A DNA stretch of 64,000 nt from Kingdonia uniflora (GCA_014058105.1 JACGCM010002238.1:1550001-1614000); one strand, 5' to 3'. Positions 11,580-23,887 are shown, counted from the first letter of the stretch. Translations and numbers: made by a program. Notes: generated by a model not told the origin, from the sequence alone.

Positions 11580-12125
11580 AGTGCTAACGTGTCACTCTAG
11601 GATAGGTTAAGCTAGTGGGTCCCACATTTGCTGACATGGCAAGGAGGGTCCCACATAGTGTTGACATGTCACCACATATCAGTGATGATGTGGCACCTGG
11701 GGTCCACGTGATCACGTGTCATTGATAACGTGGCACCGAGGGTTCTACGTGCTAATGTGTTATTGCCACGTATAAGTGGTGACGTGACACTTGGGTCCCA
11801 CTAAGCTGACGTAGCATGCCACGTGTTACTGTTGACATGGCATGGGGGTAGGCCTCAACTAACTGACGTGGCTCTACCACGTGTTAAATGACATCATCTG
11901 CTGACGTGGTATAATGATGTGGCACATGGGATTCACGATGACGTGACACTGACATGTGGCACCTGGGGGTTCTACGTGTTGACGTGGCACTGCCACGTGT
12001 TATGCTGACATGGAAGACCAGGATCCACACGGGCTAACGTGTCAGGCTACGTGTCACGATGACATTTCATCACGTGTTATGACGACGTGTTGCCACGTGC
12101 CATTCTGACAGTGGGACACGCCAAT
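11580..12125. repeat. Degenerate repeat array rich in ACGTG (G-box-like) words
   Basis: About 550 bp in the untranslated leader of Copia-B, built from loosely repeated phrases such as TGACGTGGCAC, CCACGTGTTA, CTACGTGCTAA and GGGTCCCAC. ACGTG or CACGT occurs more than twenty times, several times as the full palindrome CACGTG, on a background of otherwise AT-rich sequence. The spacing is irregular, so it is a degenerate tandem array rather than a clean satellite. CACGTG is the plant bZIP/bHLH binding core; whether it acts here is unknown. Confidence 0.7.
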
Positions 12126-12129
12126 AGAC

Positions 12130-12300
12130 CTGAACCTCATTCAGATCCGGTCCAACCCGATCTAGCTCCAGTTCAGATCCGGTTCATTCCATAGTCTGGA
12201 CTAGGTTCAGACCCAGGTCCAACCAGATCTAGTCCAACTTAGACTTGACCCAGACCTGGTTCAGATTTAGTTTAAATCGGTGTAGATTTGTTTTGAACAT
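12130..12300. repeat. Short degenerate repeats of a CAGATCCGGTCCAACC type phrase
   Basis: At least five imperfect copies of a 20-30-bp phrase (TTCAGATCCGGT, AGGTCCAACC, GACCCAGACCTGG). The phrase resembles a piece of the Copia-B LTR (GGTCCAACCCGA at about 10826), so the array may have grown from LTR sequence. Confidence 0.55.
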
Positions 12301-12715
12301 AGTTTTCGGCCTAGATATTGGATCTGGACACGGTTTAGACCCTTAAGATCAAGACATACCCAATTTTTAATTTTATAATTTTTTTTCTATTCCAGCTTTG
12401 ACCTCTATGAGGACCCTAGTTTTGATTGTTTGGAAAATATAATACTATAGGGTTAGCATATTATAGTTTTTCATTATGACCCATCTTATATTAGACATAA
12501 GTAAACGCATTAATTTACCTAGTCTCTTACGAGAGCTAGTAGAATTTTCAAATACTGTATGCCCCTAGATACTATTTATTCTAACTAGGGGTTAGAGATA
12601 AAGTGAAACATTGACTAATTCAGATACGACTTAGAGTCATTTATGAATATACTCTAATATCCAAGATATTATTGAGCACTCAATCACTGATTGACCTAAT
12701 TAGGTTTATAAAAAC

Positions 12716-13880
12716 ATGGCTTCTAGGAACCAGTTTTTTATATCTAGGTGCAATTAGATGTTACCTGATAACATTTAGTATATGACATTATAGCACCCTG
12801 ATATACTCCTAGATCTTTAGTTTTAAGATTGGATTAATCTACCTATTTGAGGAACTCAGCTGAATTCAAGGATAAAACTACTCATCTGCTAAACATTTAA
12901 TATCCCCACATATTTGTAGTAAATTGGCCATTTGGCTAGAATATATATTCTTTCAACAAAGCCTTGGGGAAAGAACACCCTCAGTGGTTAGATAAGGATC
13001 CCATCATCGGGTGGTTTTGAATAGTTGTCTTGGCTAAGACTTTATTAAAATATACTTTAAAGTTAAGATTACAAATTTATACGGTAAATGTGGGTTTTGA
13101 CGCTTAATAGGATATCATGAGTATAAAACCATATTCAATTGCAAGTAATGATTGAGAATCATTCACTTCATTATGCTATAAACTATGAACCGCAAGTAAT
13201 AATTAAGAATCATGTGTTTAAAAACACTTCATGAGTATTAGGACATGAACAATTTCCATCTACAAATAATGATTGGTAATCATTACCTTGAATATTATGA
13301 ACTACCTTATGCCGGAATTGTCTATCGAATACTACTACTGGTATTGATATACATGCGTAACAGATGTTGGCGACACCAGGTGCATTGGGTACCTTCCCAT
13401 ACTGAAACTCCGTTTGATACAAACAAACTTGATCTGTATGGATTTAGAGATCCATCTGCCTCTGCAGAATCTGGACAAGACTATTGTTTAGAATAATCAG
13501 TCCCTAGTCAATAAAGCTTACGCTTTGATTATACCGTTGCCCCATATTTAGGAGAACCTGATAATAGATTACCCTCATATTCTAGTATTATATCACTATT
13601 TTTCAATAGTGCAACTTCACTATGATGTTATGTGGAGAAATAGTTGAGAAAGATAATAATATTTAGAATATTATATTAACTTTCTAAGCTTCAAGTATTA
13701 TATTTTTGGGCAAATATTCGACAGTTTACTACCTGATTCAGTTTTACTCATTCTTGAGCAAAATGATAGTTATTGGTTCAGAACCACATCCTCATGCTTT
13801 CTAAGCATACACATGTACATGTGTCGTATAATGCTAGGTATAGTGAGAGGGTTACAAACAATGTCGCAACCATGGATAGG
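12716..13880 (+). pseudogene. Copia-B gag remnant (5' part)
   Basis: A start-like ATGGCTTCTAGG at 12716 sits where gag should begin, but no frame stays open. Near 13740-13800 the frame reads LLILEQNDSYWFRTT, which fits the conserved end of the gag capsid in Ale/Retrofit elements. The stretch ends in ATAGG, the left target duplication of Gypsy-C. The rest of gag continues at 19637. Confidence 0.5.
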
Positions 13881-14440
13881 TGATCCAGGAGGATCTGGGT
13901 TATTTTTAGGCTTTTTGGAAAGTCTATTCGAACAAATATTTTATCTATTCGAATGCACCCCTTTTGTATTTGAATAAAATTCTATTCCTCTTCGAATAAA
14001 TAGGTGTCTGATTAGCTTATTTGAATAAACTTCATGTTTGTTCGAATACATTTTTTCCTGTTCGAATACAATTTTATGTGTATTTGAATAAACACTTATC
14101 TAAGTAGTTTTTTTTTCGAATAAACTTAATATCTGTTCGAATACATTTTTTCTGTTCGAACAGAGGTGTGATTCAGTCTATAGTTTTAGGCGTATAAGGG
14201 AAAATTTGTCCTATTTTGTAACTAGGAACTTGTAACCTTTATAAAGGGGTTAGGTTATGCAAGAGAAGATCATATTAGATCAATCAAAGTTCTAAGAGAG
14301 AGACTTAGGGCTTGAGAGAAATTTAATTGTAATCGATTTATTTGAGCAATTAAAACTCTAAAAGGGTTTTTTCCTAACCAATTGGTGGATTTTTTGTACT
14401 TTTCTTATAATTAGGGTTTCTCAATTCGTATTGTGGATTA
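13881..14440 (+). repeat. Gypsy-C 5' LTR with internal TTCGAATA array
   Basis: Starts TGATCCAGGAGGATCTGGG and ends ATTGTGGATTA. From about 13920 to 14165 it holds about a dozen TTCGAA or near-identical words, mostly as TTCGAATA, spaced roughly 15-30 bp. The 3' LTR has the same array. Confidence 0.92.
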
Positions 14441-14442
14441 AG

Positions 14443-14454
14443 TGGTATCGGTTT
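14443..14454 (+). other. Gypsy-C primer binding site
   Basis: TGGTATCGGTTT, two bases after the LTR. The first seven bases match the initiator-methionine tRNA site; the rest has drifted. Confidence 0.7.
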
Positions 14455-14487
14455 TTCAGTTATGATTCTTGAGGGCGATTGTAGTTT

Positions 14488-15690
14488 ATGGTCTCTACGT
14501 GTGACCATCTCAAGCAAACGAAGGAGAAGTTAGTGAGTCCGTTAAAGATTCACCGAAAACCTAACTCGAAGAAGAAGGAAAATTTAGAGATGGGCGATTT
14601 TGATGATCGACTCACGACTGTGGAAATGAAAGTTTCAAACCTAACTACTACTTTAGGGGAGTTGGTAGAACAATTGCGTCTCACAAACCTCACAAAAGGT
14701 TTTGCTTCGATAAAACAGTGAGGCTGCTCGAAGAAGAAAGGGGTTGTGGAGGGGGATGGTGACGAGGGTACTGAGGAGATAGATAGCGATTCTAGTGATA
14801 CCAAATCTGTCAAGGAGCACTTGGGTATTGGTAAGTCAATGAATCTTATGCCTAATCTTTGTATTTAAGATTGAAATTCCAGTTTTCGATGGTTCAATCG
14901 ATACCGAGAAGTTGGATAATTGGTTAGAAAGGTTAGAGACCTATTTTTTTATTTACGAATATTCCAATGCTCAGAAAATTTGTATCTTTACATTGAAATT
15001 CGTAAGTCATTCACTCACTTGGTGGAAATCCTATCAAAAATGTCACGAAGTAGGAAGTTTGACTTGGAAAGAGTTCAAGGTATTAGTGAGGAAGCAATTT
15101 TATCCGATTGGGTATGAACAAGAGCGATGGTACAAATGGCACAATTTGTACCAAAAGTATGGGAAATCCGTACAGTAATTTACTATAGAGTTTCATAACC
15201 AATCATTGGTTTTGGACATTGATGTGGATGAGTATGTGGTGTTCATGAAATATACGGGGGGTTTGTCGGAGTCCATTCGACGAGAGTTAAAGCTCTTTAA
15301 TGTGGAAAGTATCGAAGATGCTACCGTTAAAGCAATTGCTATTGACGGTTAGTACTTGAAGAATTACAAGAAAGACGACAAGAGCAAGTCGCGGTACAAG
15401 TCTAATTTGAAGAATGAGCAGAAAAGGGAGTCCAAAGGAGAGGGGTCTTTATCCAAGGGGAATTATTGTAGTCATTGTAAGGCTAATGGGCACATTTAAG
15501 ATAAATGTTGGAAACTTAACCCAAAGCTTAGGTCGAAGGAGAAGAGTAATAAGAAAGAGAAACGTGCACTAGCCATAGCGATTGTGGATCTTTTGGATTT
15601 AGATAAGCCAAATACTAAGTTTATTATAATTTTTAAGCAACCTATAGCTATCAGCGAGGTGAGTCAGGAAGAACTTTTTCATGTCAGCAT
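14488..15690 (+). pseudogene. Gypsy-C gag
   Basis: Open pieces at 14488-14721 and 14912-15178 belong to one gag. The N-terminal part is charged, with a short coiled-coil-like segment (TTVEMKVSNLTTTLGEL). The second part carries the retrotransposon gag core: FDGSIDTEKLDNWLERLETY leading to a double-Trp motif (LTWWKSYQ). A CCHC knuckle (CSHCKANGH) near 15470 is interrupted by a TAA. Gag would form the particle and bind the RNA. At least three stops break it. Confidence 0.85.
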
Positions 15691-17520
15691 TTAAGTGAAG
15701 CAGAGCATAGTCGAGGCCATTATTGATCCGAGTAGTCAGATGAATTTAATCATTGATGCGGTGATGAAGAAGATGGGATTGGCTACTGTTGCTCATCCTA
15801 AGTCGTATGGTTTGGGTTGGATTCAGAAAGATGAGGAATTGAAGATCACTAAGCAGTATACTACAAGTTTGCGATTACTGAGAAATTTATTGACGTAGTG
15901 ACGTGTGAGGTGGTTCTGTTAGATGTATGTCAAGTCATCTTGGGCATCCCTTATCTTTGGGACCGAGATGGAATCCTTTATCCTAGAGCTTGCAAGTATC
16001 ATCTTGTGAAGGAGGGGAAGGAGTTTTATAACAATGCTTGCAAGGACCATATCACTACTAATAATTTAGTAACGGTGACTCAGGCGAAAATGTTGGTTAA
16101 TACGAGTGGCAAGTTTGTATTGTTGTTGGTGCGACCGGTTCAAGAGGGTCCGTTGACTAAGGTGTTGTCTTCTTTAACAATGTGTCATAAGCAACAAACC
16201 AATATGGGGAAGTTACAAGAGGAGTATGAAGACTTGTTTCAGGGCATAGAAGGGATACTGCGAAAGAGGGATGTGGAACATAATATCACCTTGGTGAATG
16301 GTGAGCCACTACCCAATATTGGGTTGTATCAGACTTCTGTCACAGAGTCTGAAGTGATTAGAAACGGGTACAAGAACTCCTAGAACAAGGGGTTATTACT
16401 CCAAGTTGCTCACCTTGTGGTTTACTGGTATTATTGGTGCCGAAGAAGGATGGGTTTTGGAGAATGTATGTGGATTATCGGGCGCTGAGCAAGATTACTG
16501 TAAAGATTCATTATCCATTTTTACGGATTGACGAGCTTTTAGATGAGTTACAGAAGGCTCAATTTTTCACCAAGCTAGACCTTAAGTCGGGTTACCATCA
16601 AGTTAGATCCAAGAAGAAGATACTTGGAAGATAGAGTTCATAGCCAAGCAAGGACTCTTTGAGCGGTTGGTGATACCTTTTGGGTTATGCAGTACTTTAT
16701 TGACTTTTATGCGTTTAATGAATGATGTACTTCGTGTTTTTATTGATGATTTCGTGATTGTGTATTTGGATGACATCTTAATATATAGTCAAACATGGGA
16801 TGAACACCTTGTGTATTTATGCAAAGTGTTAGGCATTTTGCGATCACAACAACTTTTTCTCAATGGGAAGAAGTACGAGTTTGGGAAGTAGCAGTTAGCC
16901 TACTTAGGATTTATTATTGGTGGCGGTGAGCTTAAGGTTGACCAAGAGAAGGTCTCAGTCATTACTAATTGGCCTAGACCCCATACAGTGACAGAAATAA
17001 GGAGTTTTATTCGACATTTTTTACAAATAGCCACACCGTTAGATTCCTTGACAAAGGCCGGGGTAAAGTTTATGTGGTAAGATCACCATGAGAGGACTTT
17101 TTTGTTACTAAAGCGGAAGATTATAGATGCACATGTGTTAGCATTGCCTAATTTGCAGCGGCCTTTTGAGGTCGAGATAGATGCGTCAGACTATGCATTA
17201 GGGGCAATTCTTTTGTAGGATGGGAAACTGGTTGCTTACCATTCTGAGATGTTTACAAGAGCAGTATGCAACTATTCTACCTGCGATAAAAAGTTTTACG
17301 CATTATATCAATCAGTGAAACATTGGCGGAGTTTCTTATTGGGGAAGGAAGTTGTGGTACATTTTGATCACAAACCATTACAATTCTTATCTATGCAGTC
17401 CAAGCTACAACAAGCTCGCCATATGAAGTGGATGTCGTACTTACAATAGTTTACCTTGATGATCAAGTATAAGAAAGGAGTAAACAACAAAATAGCTGAT
17501 ATATTATCTCGAGCCCCATT
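15691..17520 (+). pseudogene. Gypsy-C protease, reverse transcriptase and RNase H
   Basis: The protease region (15695-15898) reads IIDPSSQMNLI where an active aspartic protease would have a D-[ST]-G or DPGS motif, so a catalytic-loop Gly is lost. RT follows: VPKKDGFWRMYVDYRALSK near 16434, FTKLDLKSGYHQVR near 16566, and the active site VYLDDILIYS near 16760, all conserved. RNase H has EIDASDYALGA near 17170 and the CDKKFYAL stretch near 17282. Stops at about 15896, 16381, 16632, 16889, 17218 and 17447 split it into pieces. Confidence 0.9.
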
Positions 17521-19015
17521 ACCGACTATTTCCACTTTATTGGTAGCTATGCTGATACAGCCTATTGTTCCTTCTGAGTACGTTACAGGGTATGACGATG
17601 ACAAGGAGCTCAATATGATTCATGAGAAGTTTCTACAAGGTAAAACTTGTGAGTATATATTGAAGGATGGTTTGATTTACATGGGCAGTCTACTATATAT
17701 TCTAGTGGGCGGATACCGTTTATATTGGATACGAGAGGCACATATTCCTGGGTGGTAGGTTATTTTGGGGTTGAGAAGACTCTTTTAAATTTGCAGCATT
17801 ATGTCTATTGACCGAAGGTGTAGGGGGATGTTGCTCGTGTGGTTCGTGGTTATGTGCTATGCAACACATCGAAGTCTTCCAATAGGAAAATAAGACTGTA
17901 CTGACCATTAACAGTTCCTAGCCGACCTTGGGAGAGTATTTCGATGGATTTTATTGGTGGTTTTCCCATGACCAAGTGTAAGAATGACTATTTCTTTGTT
18001 GTGGGGGATCAATTCATCAAGAAGATTATTCTTATTTCATGCCTGAAGATGGTCACCGGGGAAGGAGCAGCGCGATTGTTTTTTAGAAACGTCTGGAGGT
18101 ATTTTGGGCTCCCTTATTATATTATTTCTAATAGGGATAGCCACTTTTTGGGGCATTTCTGGAGATCATTATGGGGGATGATGGGCACTATGTTGAAGAG
18201 ATGTACCACTTATTATCTGCAGACTGACGGGCAAACAGAGGTAGTTAATCGTACTTTGGTACATTTACTACAGGGATTCCATTCTAAGCATCCTAAAGCT
18301 TGGGATGAGAGTTTACCATATCTTCAGTTTGCATTTAACTGGGCGATTTATGGTTCTACTTTAAAGTCTCTATTTAAAGTTTGTTTGGGGTACTTGCCTC
18401 AAAGCCCTTTTGATTTGGCTTTTAATCTTGGCGACAAGACGGTGTCAGTGAAGGAGGAAGAGGAATAGGTTAAAGATTAGTGTTTCATTGAGAGGATAAT
18501 CAAAGTTCATGAGTCGGTTAAAGTACAATTGATGAAGACTCAAGCGAAGTATAAGGCTTAACACGACAAACAACGAGTTGAGTGTACTTTTCAAGATGAC
18601 GACCTAGTTTGGTTGCATTTGGGTAAGGAACGACTCAAGGGGGAAGGTAAGAAGCTCAAACCTATCCGTTATGGTCAATTTACGATACTTAATAAGATTG
18701 GTGACAATGCATTCCAATTGGATTTTCCACCTTTCATGATGACGTATTCGATGATTAATGCTGAACATTTGAAGCTATTTGAGCCGTCTCTTTTAGATGA
18801 AGACTCTACAATCGACACTCGCCTACCATCAGTTGATGACTTATGGATGGAAAAAGAAGATTCATTGCAGGCGGATGGTATTCTAGAGAGAAAAGTTCAT
18901 GCTACAAGGTGGGGTAGTATTGAGTCGTTCCGTATGGGGAAGAAGGTCAACTACCTAGCAAGTCAAAGTGGTACAATAGTGAAAAGGGCATAGCCGCATT
19001 CCCATATCTTTAGTT
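17521..19015 (+). pseudogene. Gypsy-C integrase and C-terminal domain
   Basis: The zinc-binding part (about 17760-17890) is broken by stops. The catalytic core (17944-18468) keeps DFIGGFPMT with the first Asp, SNRDSHF with the second, and DGQTEVVNRTL with the Glu, so the DDE triad is still readable. After stops near 18468, the C-terminal domain (18613-18993) includes a GPF/Y-like stretch (GQFTILNKIGDNAFQL) and a tail (RWGSIESFRMGKK). That tail resembles the degenerate C-terminus of several plant gypsy lineages. I cannot assign the lineage firmly. Confidence 0.85.
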
Positions 19016-19043
19016 TTAGCTTGAGCTGGAGCTCAAGGCTCCT

Positions 19044-19057
19044 AAAGGGGGGAGCCA
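19044..19057 (+). other. Gypsy-C polypurine tract
   Basis: AAAGGGGGGAGCCA immediately upstream of the 3' LTR start at 19058. Confidence 0.75.
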
Positions 19058-19631
19058 TGATCCAGGAGGATCTGGGTTATTTTTAGGCTTTTTGGAAAGT
19101 CTATTCGAATAGACTTTTTGTCTGTTCGAATATACCCCTTTTGTATTTGGATAAACTTCTTTTCCTATTCTAATAAACAGATTTCTGAGTAGCTTATTCG
19201 AATAGACTTCATGTCTGTTCGAATACACGTTTTCCTATTTGAATACACTTTTATGTATTCAAATAAATACCTGTCTGAGTAGTTTTATTTGAATAGACTT
19301 AAAGTCTGTTCGAATATACTTTTTTTGTTCAAATAGAGGCTTGTTCTGGTTGAATAGAGGCGATTTAGCCTATAATTTTAGGCATTTAAAGGCATATTTG
19401 TCATATTTTGTAACTAGGAACTTACAACCTTTGTAAAGAGACAAGGCTAGGCAAGAGAAGATCATGTTAGATCAATCAAAGTTCTATGAGAGAGACTTTG
19501 GGCTTGAGAGAAATTTGATTATAATCAATTTATTTGAGAAATTGAAACTCTAAAAGGGATTTTCCCAACCAATTGCTGTGTTCTTCATACTTTTCTTATA
19601 ATTATGGTTTCTCAATTTGTATTATGGATTA
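19058..19631 (+). repeat. Gypsy-C 3' LTR
   Basis: Starts TGATCCAGGAGGATCTGGG like the 5' LTR and ends ATTATGGATTA, with the same TTCGAATA array from about 19105 to 19330. The following ATAGG is the target duplication. Confidence 0.92.
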
Positions 19632-19636
19632 ATAGG

Positions 19637-20060
19637 CGAGAGGTGATAATATTGGTAGGATTTATAATCCAGCCACCACTAACTAGGCAAGAGGAACATA
19701 AAGTTTACTATAAAACAAAGTAGAAAAGGAAGTATTAGAAGCTGGACACGAAAGAGTCGGGCACTGGGTGCGGGACTGGAAGGTAACCCGAATGATCCTA
19801 ACAGATCAATCCTAACCTTATCATGTGACCACGGCTGGGGTAAACATTGCAACTACATATTTTAAAGCCATATTTCTTCCAAGATACCTACGTAGTTTTG
19901 GATCATATCTAAGAGTGATCAGTAGCAGAGTCTTAATAGATGAGATATCACTTAAAAATCATTACCAAGCAGTAACTTTTCTTGTTATGAGTAGTAGTTG
20001 TACTTCATTAGTACAACCTTTAGTACTACCATTGATTAAGTTGAAACTCTTCACTGGTTA
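19637..20060 (+). pseudogene. Copia-B gag end and zinc-knuckle remnant
   Basis: Continues gag from 13880 after removal of Gypsy-C. The stretch near 19755-19790 reads ERVGHWVRDWKV, which lines up with the CCHC knuckle of Ale/Retrofit gag (GHW followed by a cysteine position), with most cysteines lost. The ORF at 19825-20061 has no recognisable domain beyond this context. Confidence 0.45.
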
Positions 20061-20164
20061 ACTTCTTCAAATTTTTGCAACATGCACTAGGTATCGCATC
20101 TATGAGATCCCAGTTTATTCTGTGATTTTGAATTTATTAATTCAGAAGTAGTTAAATTCCATGA

Positions 20165-20518
20165 ATGATAGTTGATCTACTATATGTAACATGCCCAAAG
20201 GATTTATCTGTTCATGATAGAATAGTCTCTGTTCATAGAGTATTTGCCGATATTCAAAGGAGTGGCGATAGATGTCTCAGAGGTAGTAGTATCACGTACT
20301 CGGTCCCTTTTGAAATATGTAAGTATTTCATTTCTTTGACTATGTACATTTGGGAAATCACCACTATCACTGGCTCAGCCAACATGATAGAAGGTACTAG
20401 AAGTGTCACGCTATTACTCCTTAACGATACGATGCGAAGTATCATATCCTCTTTATATAGTAATATGTCCAATGGTGATTGGATAAGCTTTAGGGACATG
20501 CATGATAATGGTTATTAA
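20165..20518 (+). pseudogene. Copia-B protease-region fragment
   Basis: An open stretch of 117 codons. The part from about 20385 onward (MIEGTRSVTLLLLND, then ISFRDMHDNGY) matches the segment after the copia protease active site, where a conserved string ending in SFKDIRxNGYH precedes integrase. The active-site region itself is not recognisable. Confidence 0.65.
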
Positions 20519-20639
20519 GTACCTATATGATAATGGCTATTAAGTAGAAGATGATTTGAAAAAATGACAGCCAGGTTCTGTGCATTACATCCACGTTTAA
20601 AGGTTAGACAACAATATTAAATGGTTTCCAATACACTCC

Positions 20640-21640
20640 TCCAGGCTAGGATAATGAAATGGATTATTGGGAATACTTTCCTGACTTTTCTTTAAAGGAG
20701 AGAAGATCTAGAGAGTGGTCATGTAATGATTGCTTTAAAGGAAAGTCTATTACTCAACCTAGTATGACTAAGGTGGAGTGACATCTCCAGTCTATTCTCC
20801 AAACTCATCAATGGAGATACATGTGGATCTATCTATCCACATAGTGGCCCTTTGAGTATTAATGGCCATAATAGATACATCTTGGAGATGGTCTGACATT
20901 TGCCTATTATCAACATCTAGGAATGCAATGTTAGCGCGACTTCTCACTTAGATCATTAGATTGTAAGCTCAGTTCCTGGATCGACCGATCAAGTCTACTT
21001 TACTTGACGAAGCTGGTGAATTTACCTTCCATGTTTTTGATGATTATTGCACCACTAATGGAATAAATGATTGAGCATCAAGAGTACCCCATTTTCATAA
21101 CCATTTTGGGTTGGTAGAAAATCTAATCCAACTATTAAATCTAATCGCAAGGTCATTGTTATTGCAGTCACCGCTTTTGGCTAGTGTGCGGACCATGCAT
21201 TCTTGCTCTTTACGACAGTGATTTGAGTTTGTCCGATAGCGAATCATAAGCTTTTCTCAAAGCAACTAGTAACTAGGTTAGAACCCAATATCATCCTTCT
21301 ATGCACATCTTAATGTACCGTGTAGGTATCAAGGATACTTTTGCAACGTACAAAGTTGGGTCCCGAACATCGGCCTAATAATTATGTGGGTTACGATTAA
21401 TCATCTATCGTTAGATATTTGAAACCCACTGACGACATATTTACGACATGTTTACTACATGGCTGATTGTTACTTTGATGATACAATTTTCTTGGCATTA
21501 GGGGGAGATATAACAAATAATACGTGGAAGTTCCTAAGTTAACTTGGGAAATACCATTATTGTATCATTAAGACCCCTTTACATAATATAGTGACAATAA
21601 GGTCCAATGGATTCTTCACTTGTAGCAGGGCGAAGATGAA
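20640..21640 (+). pseudogene. Copia-B integrase remnant
   Basis: Recognisable only by piecing frames together. Near 20810-20890 the DNA still spells the integrase start (a GDICGPIHPxSGP-type motif, with substitutions). Near 21000-21090 it carries a GEFTFHVFDDYC stretch around the second catalytic Asp region. Near 21390-21520 it carries the end of integrase, followed by a polypurine run where copia elements encode ALGGE. Frameshifts and stops occur every few dozen codons. Confidence 0.65.
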
Positions 21641-21899
21641 TTGCTTAGAAGCATTCAGTGACATTGCTAAAGTGACCAAGGTTCATGTACCTATAGTAAT
21701 GTACCTGTACAGTAGAATATTTTGAGGAACTGGCAAGCCTCCCGCAAAGGATTCTATGACTCGCGCTATGGGTAGAGCACCGTTGAAAGAAAGTATTCTG
21801 AGCCATCAGGCAACATAATAAGGGATAAGATATGGCTAATGGTATAGCCGGTTCATCGGGGATGGAACCACCCATCGACAAGGTAATAGTAGCTGCACG

Positions 21900-23600
21900 A
21901 CTAGTTGATGTATTACGTGACAAACCCGACGTGGCACATTTATATACTAATAAAGAGATCTCGATCTATTATTTCTATAATGGTACAACGTAGGATCATT
22001 TAATAGTGATTGTCGACAATGCATTCACCCTCGCTGCTGCGCTAGCCATCTAGGATGAGGATTATGAACCACTTATTACAAATGACTGTGTTATTTTACA
22101 TTGGCGAAAGTGGGCATCTGGAATCCAAGTTGAGCCCAACTTGCTAGCAAAACGCGAAGTGATGCCATAGAGCCTATCGGAAATAAATAGAAATTAACAC
22201 ATAAACGTAATAAACTAGGAGAGATTATTAGGTCAAGACAAGGCTAGTTGCCCAGATGTTCTCTAAAGATACTTAACATCGATTATGATGAGACCTATTA
22301 TTTATTCATAGATCCTATAACTTTCTAGTACTTGATCAATCTGTTAGTTGTCCAGGGCAAGCTAGACATGCGTCTTATGTAGGTAATGCGTATATATATG
22401 GCAAACTTGATACAGACATCTACAAGAAGTTACCCGAGTGGTATAAGCTTTTGAAAGTAAATTAAACCTGGCGTACAAGATACATATGTAATAAACTAGA
22501 TAAGTTACTATTAGCTTGAAGTGATTAGGGCTCATGTGGCACAATAAGCTGATAGAATATTTAAAAGTCGAGGACTTTACAAATAGTCTTATTTGCCTAT
22601 GCGTTCTTACTAAGAACATATATACTATCTTAGTCATGATTTGGATTTCATCAGAACTTTGGGGGAGATCACGAGAGCCGCCGAATACTTTTGGGGAAGG
22701 AATTCGAAATGAAAGACCTTGGGAAACAAATTAATGTGATTATTTGCAGATTGAACATCTTGGTAGTGGCATACTCATTCAATAAGTAATATGGATGCAG
22801 TTCATAGTTTGAGCATGCCTATGACAGTCCGTCACCTGGAGGTTGACGAGGACATCTTCTACCTTCCTGATGAGGGGGAGGAACTCCTAGGGTCAGTGTG
22901 CATATCTAGGAGCAATACGTACTTTGTTTTACTTAGTCAAATGTATTAGACCTGATATCTCATTCGTTACCAGCTACTTGGCTCGCCACAGTTATACTGC
23001 TACCTAGAAGCAATGGAATGGGATCAACACATTCTATAATACCTAAAATTGGTACAATAGACTTGGGTCTATTCTACCTGATAAATGGTAAACTTCAAAT
23101 TATAGGGTATACCAATATATGATACTTGCCATACCTACATAGAGGCCGTTGTCATACGAGCAATGTACTTATATACATATGGACATACGACAATTTTATG
23201 AAGATTAGTGAAGCAGACAGCAGTCACTACATCCTTGAACCACACAAAGATTCTTGCACTTTAAGAAGCTGGAAGAGAATGTTTTTGGTTGCGCTCCATG
23301 GAAAATTATATAAATGGAACTTGTGGACTAAGTTCTGCCTAGAAGAAACCCACGACTCTCTATGAAGGTAATGTTAGATTCATCGCTCAAGTTAGAGAAG
23401 GTTTTATCCAAGATGATAGAATTAAGCATACTTCACCGAAGTTCTTCCATACTCACAAATTATGGAAGAAGATTGAAATTGATATTGTTCAAGATCACTC
23501 AGCAAACAACTTAAAAGATATATTCACAAAGACTCTTATACTACCTACGTTTAAGATATTGGTACACGGAATAGACATACGAAATTTTGTAATCTTTGAC
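21900..23600 (+). pseudogene. Copia-B reverse transcriptase and RNase H remnant
   Basis: Near 22010-22170 the frames read VDNAFTLAAALAI and LLAKREVMP, the linker and start of copia RT. Near 22670-22740 comes the FEMKDLG-type motif. Near 22940-22990 RPDISFVTSYLAR is clear. Near 23370-23570 the RNase H end is well preserved (FIAQVREGFIQDDRIKHTSP and DIFTKTLILPTF). The YVDD active site was not found, so the central RT is probably deleted or unrecognisable. Confidence 0.75.
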
Positions 23601-23887
23601 GTCTCTATGGGATACATCTTTGGGATATCGACATCAGAGAGAGAGAGAGATATATAACGAGAAATCTTCACCTGACGTGGACACTTGGGTGATGTACTTT
23701 TTATTTTGATAGGGCAGTTTTGATCCCTGGGGTTTTTTTTGGCTAGTGGTTTTGATGAGGCAACTTATATGTGTCCACCACCCATCTATGACATAAGATT
23801 GTACTCTTTCCTTGTATAGCTTTTTCCCAAAGGGTTTTGCTAGGCAGAGGTTTTAATGAGGCAAGTCGTCTAGATGTGGGAAGCCAT

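Larger units (their letters stand above)
13881..19631 (+). mobile_element. Gypsy-C: Ty3/gypsy LTR retrotransposon nested in Copia-B
   Basis: LTRs at 13881-14440 and 19058-19631 are flanked by the perfect target duplication ATAGG (13876-13880 and 19632-19636). Primer site, gag, protease, RT, RNase H, integrase and polypurine tract follow in gypsy order (integrase after RNase H). The ends are TG..TA rather than TG..CA. Every domain has at least one stop or frameshift. Joining the flanks restores the Copia-B frame region before its zinc knuckle, confirming nesting. Confidence 0.93.

Noticed and set aside
13920..14165. Heat-shock-element array in the Gypsy-C LTR
   Set aside because: TTCGAA lacks the two-base gap between TTC and GAA units that heat-shock factors need, so only the pattern is reported.
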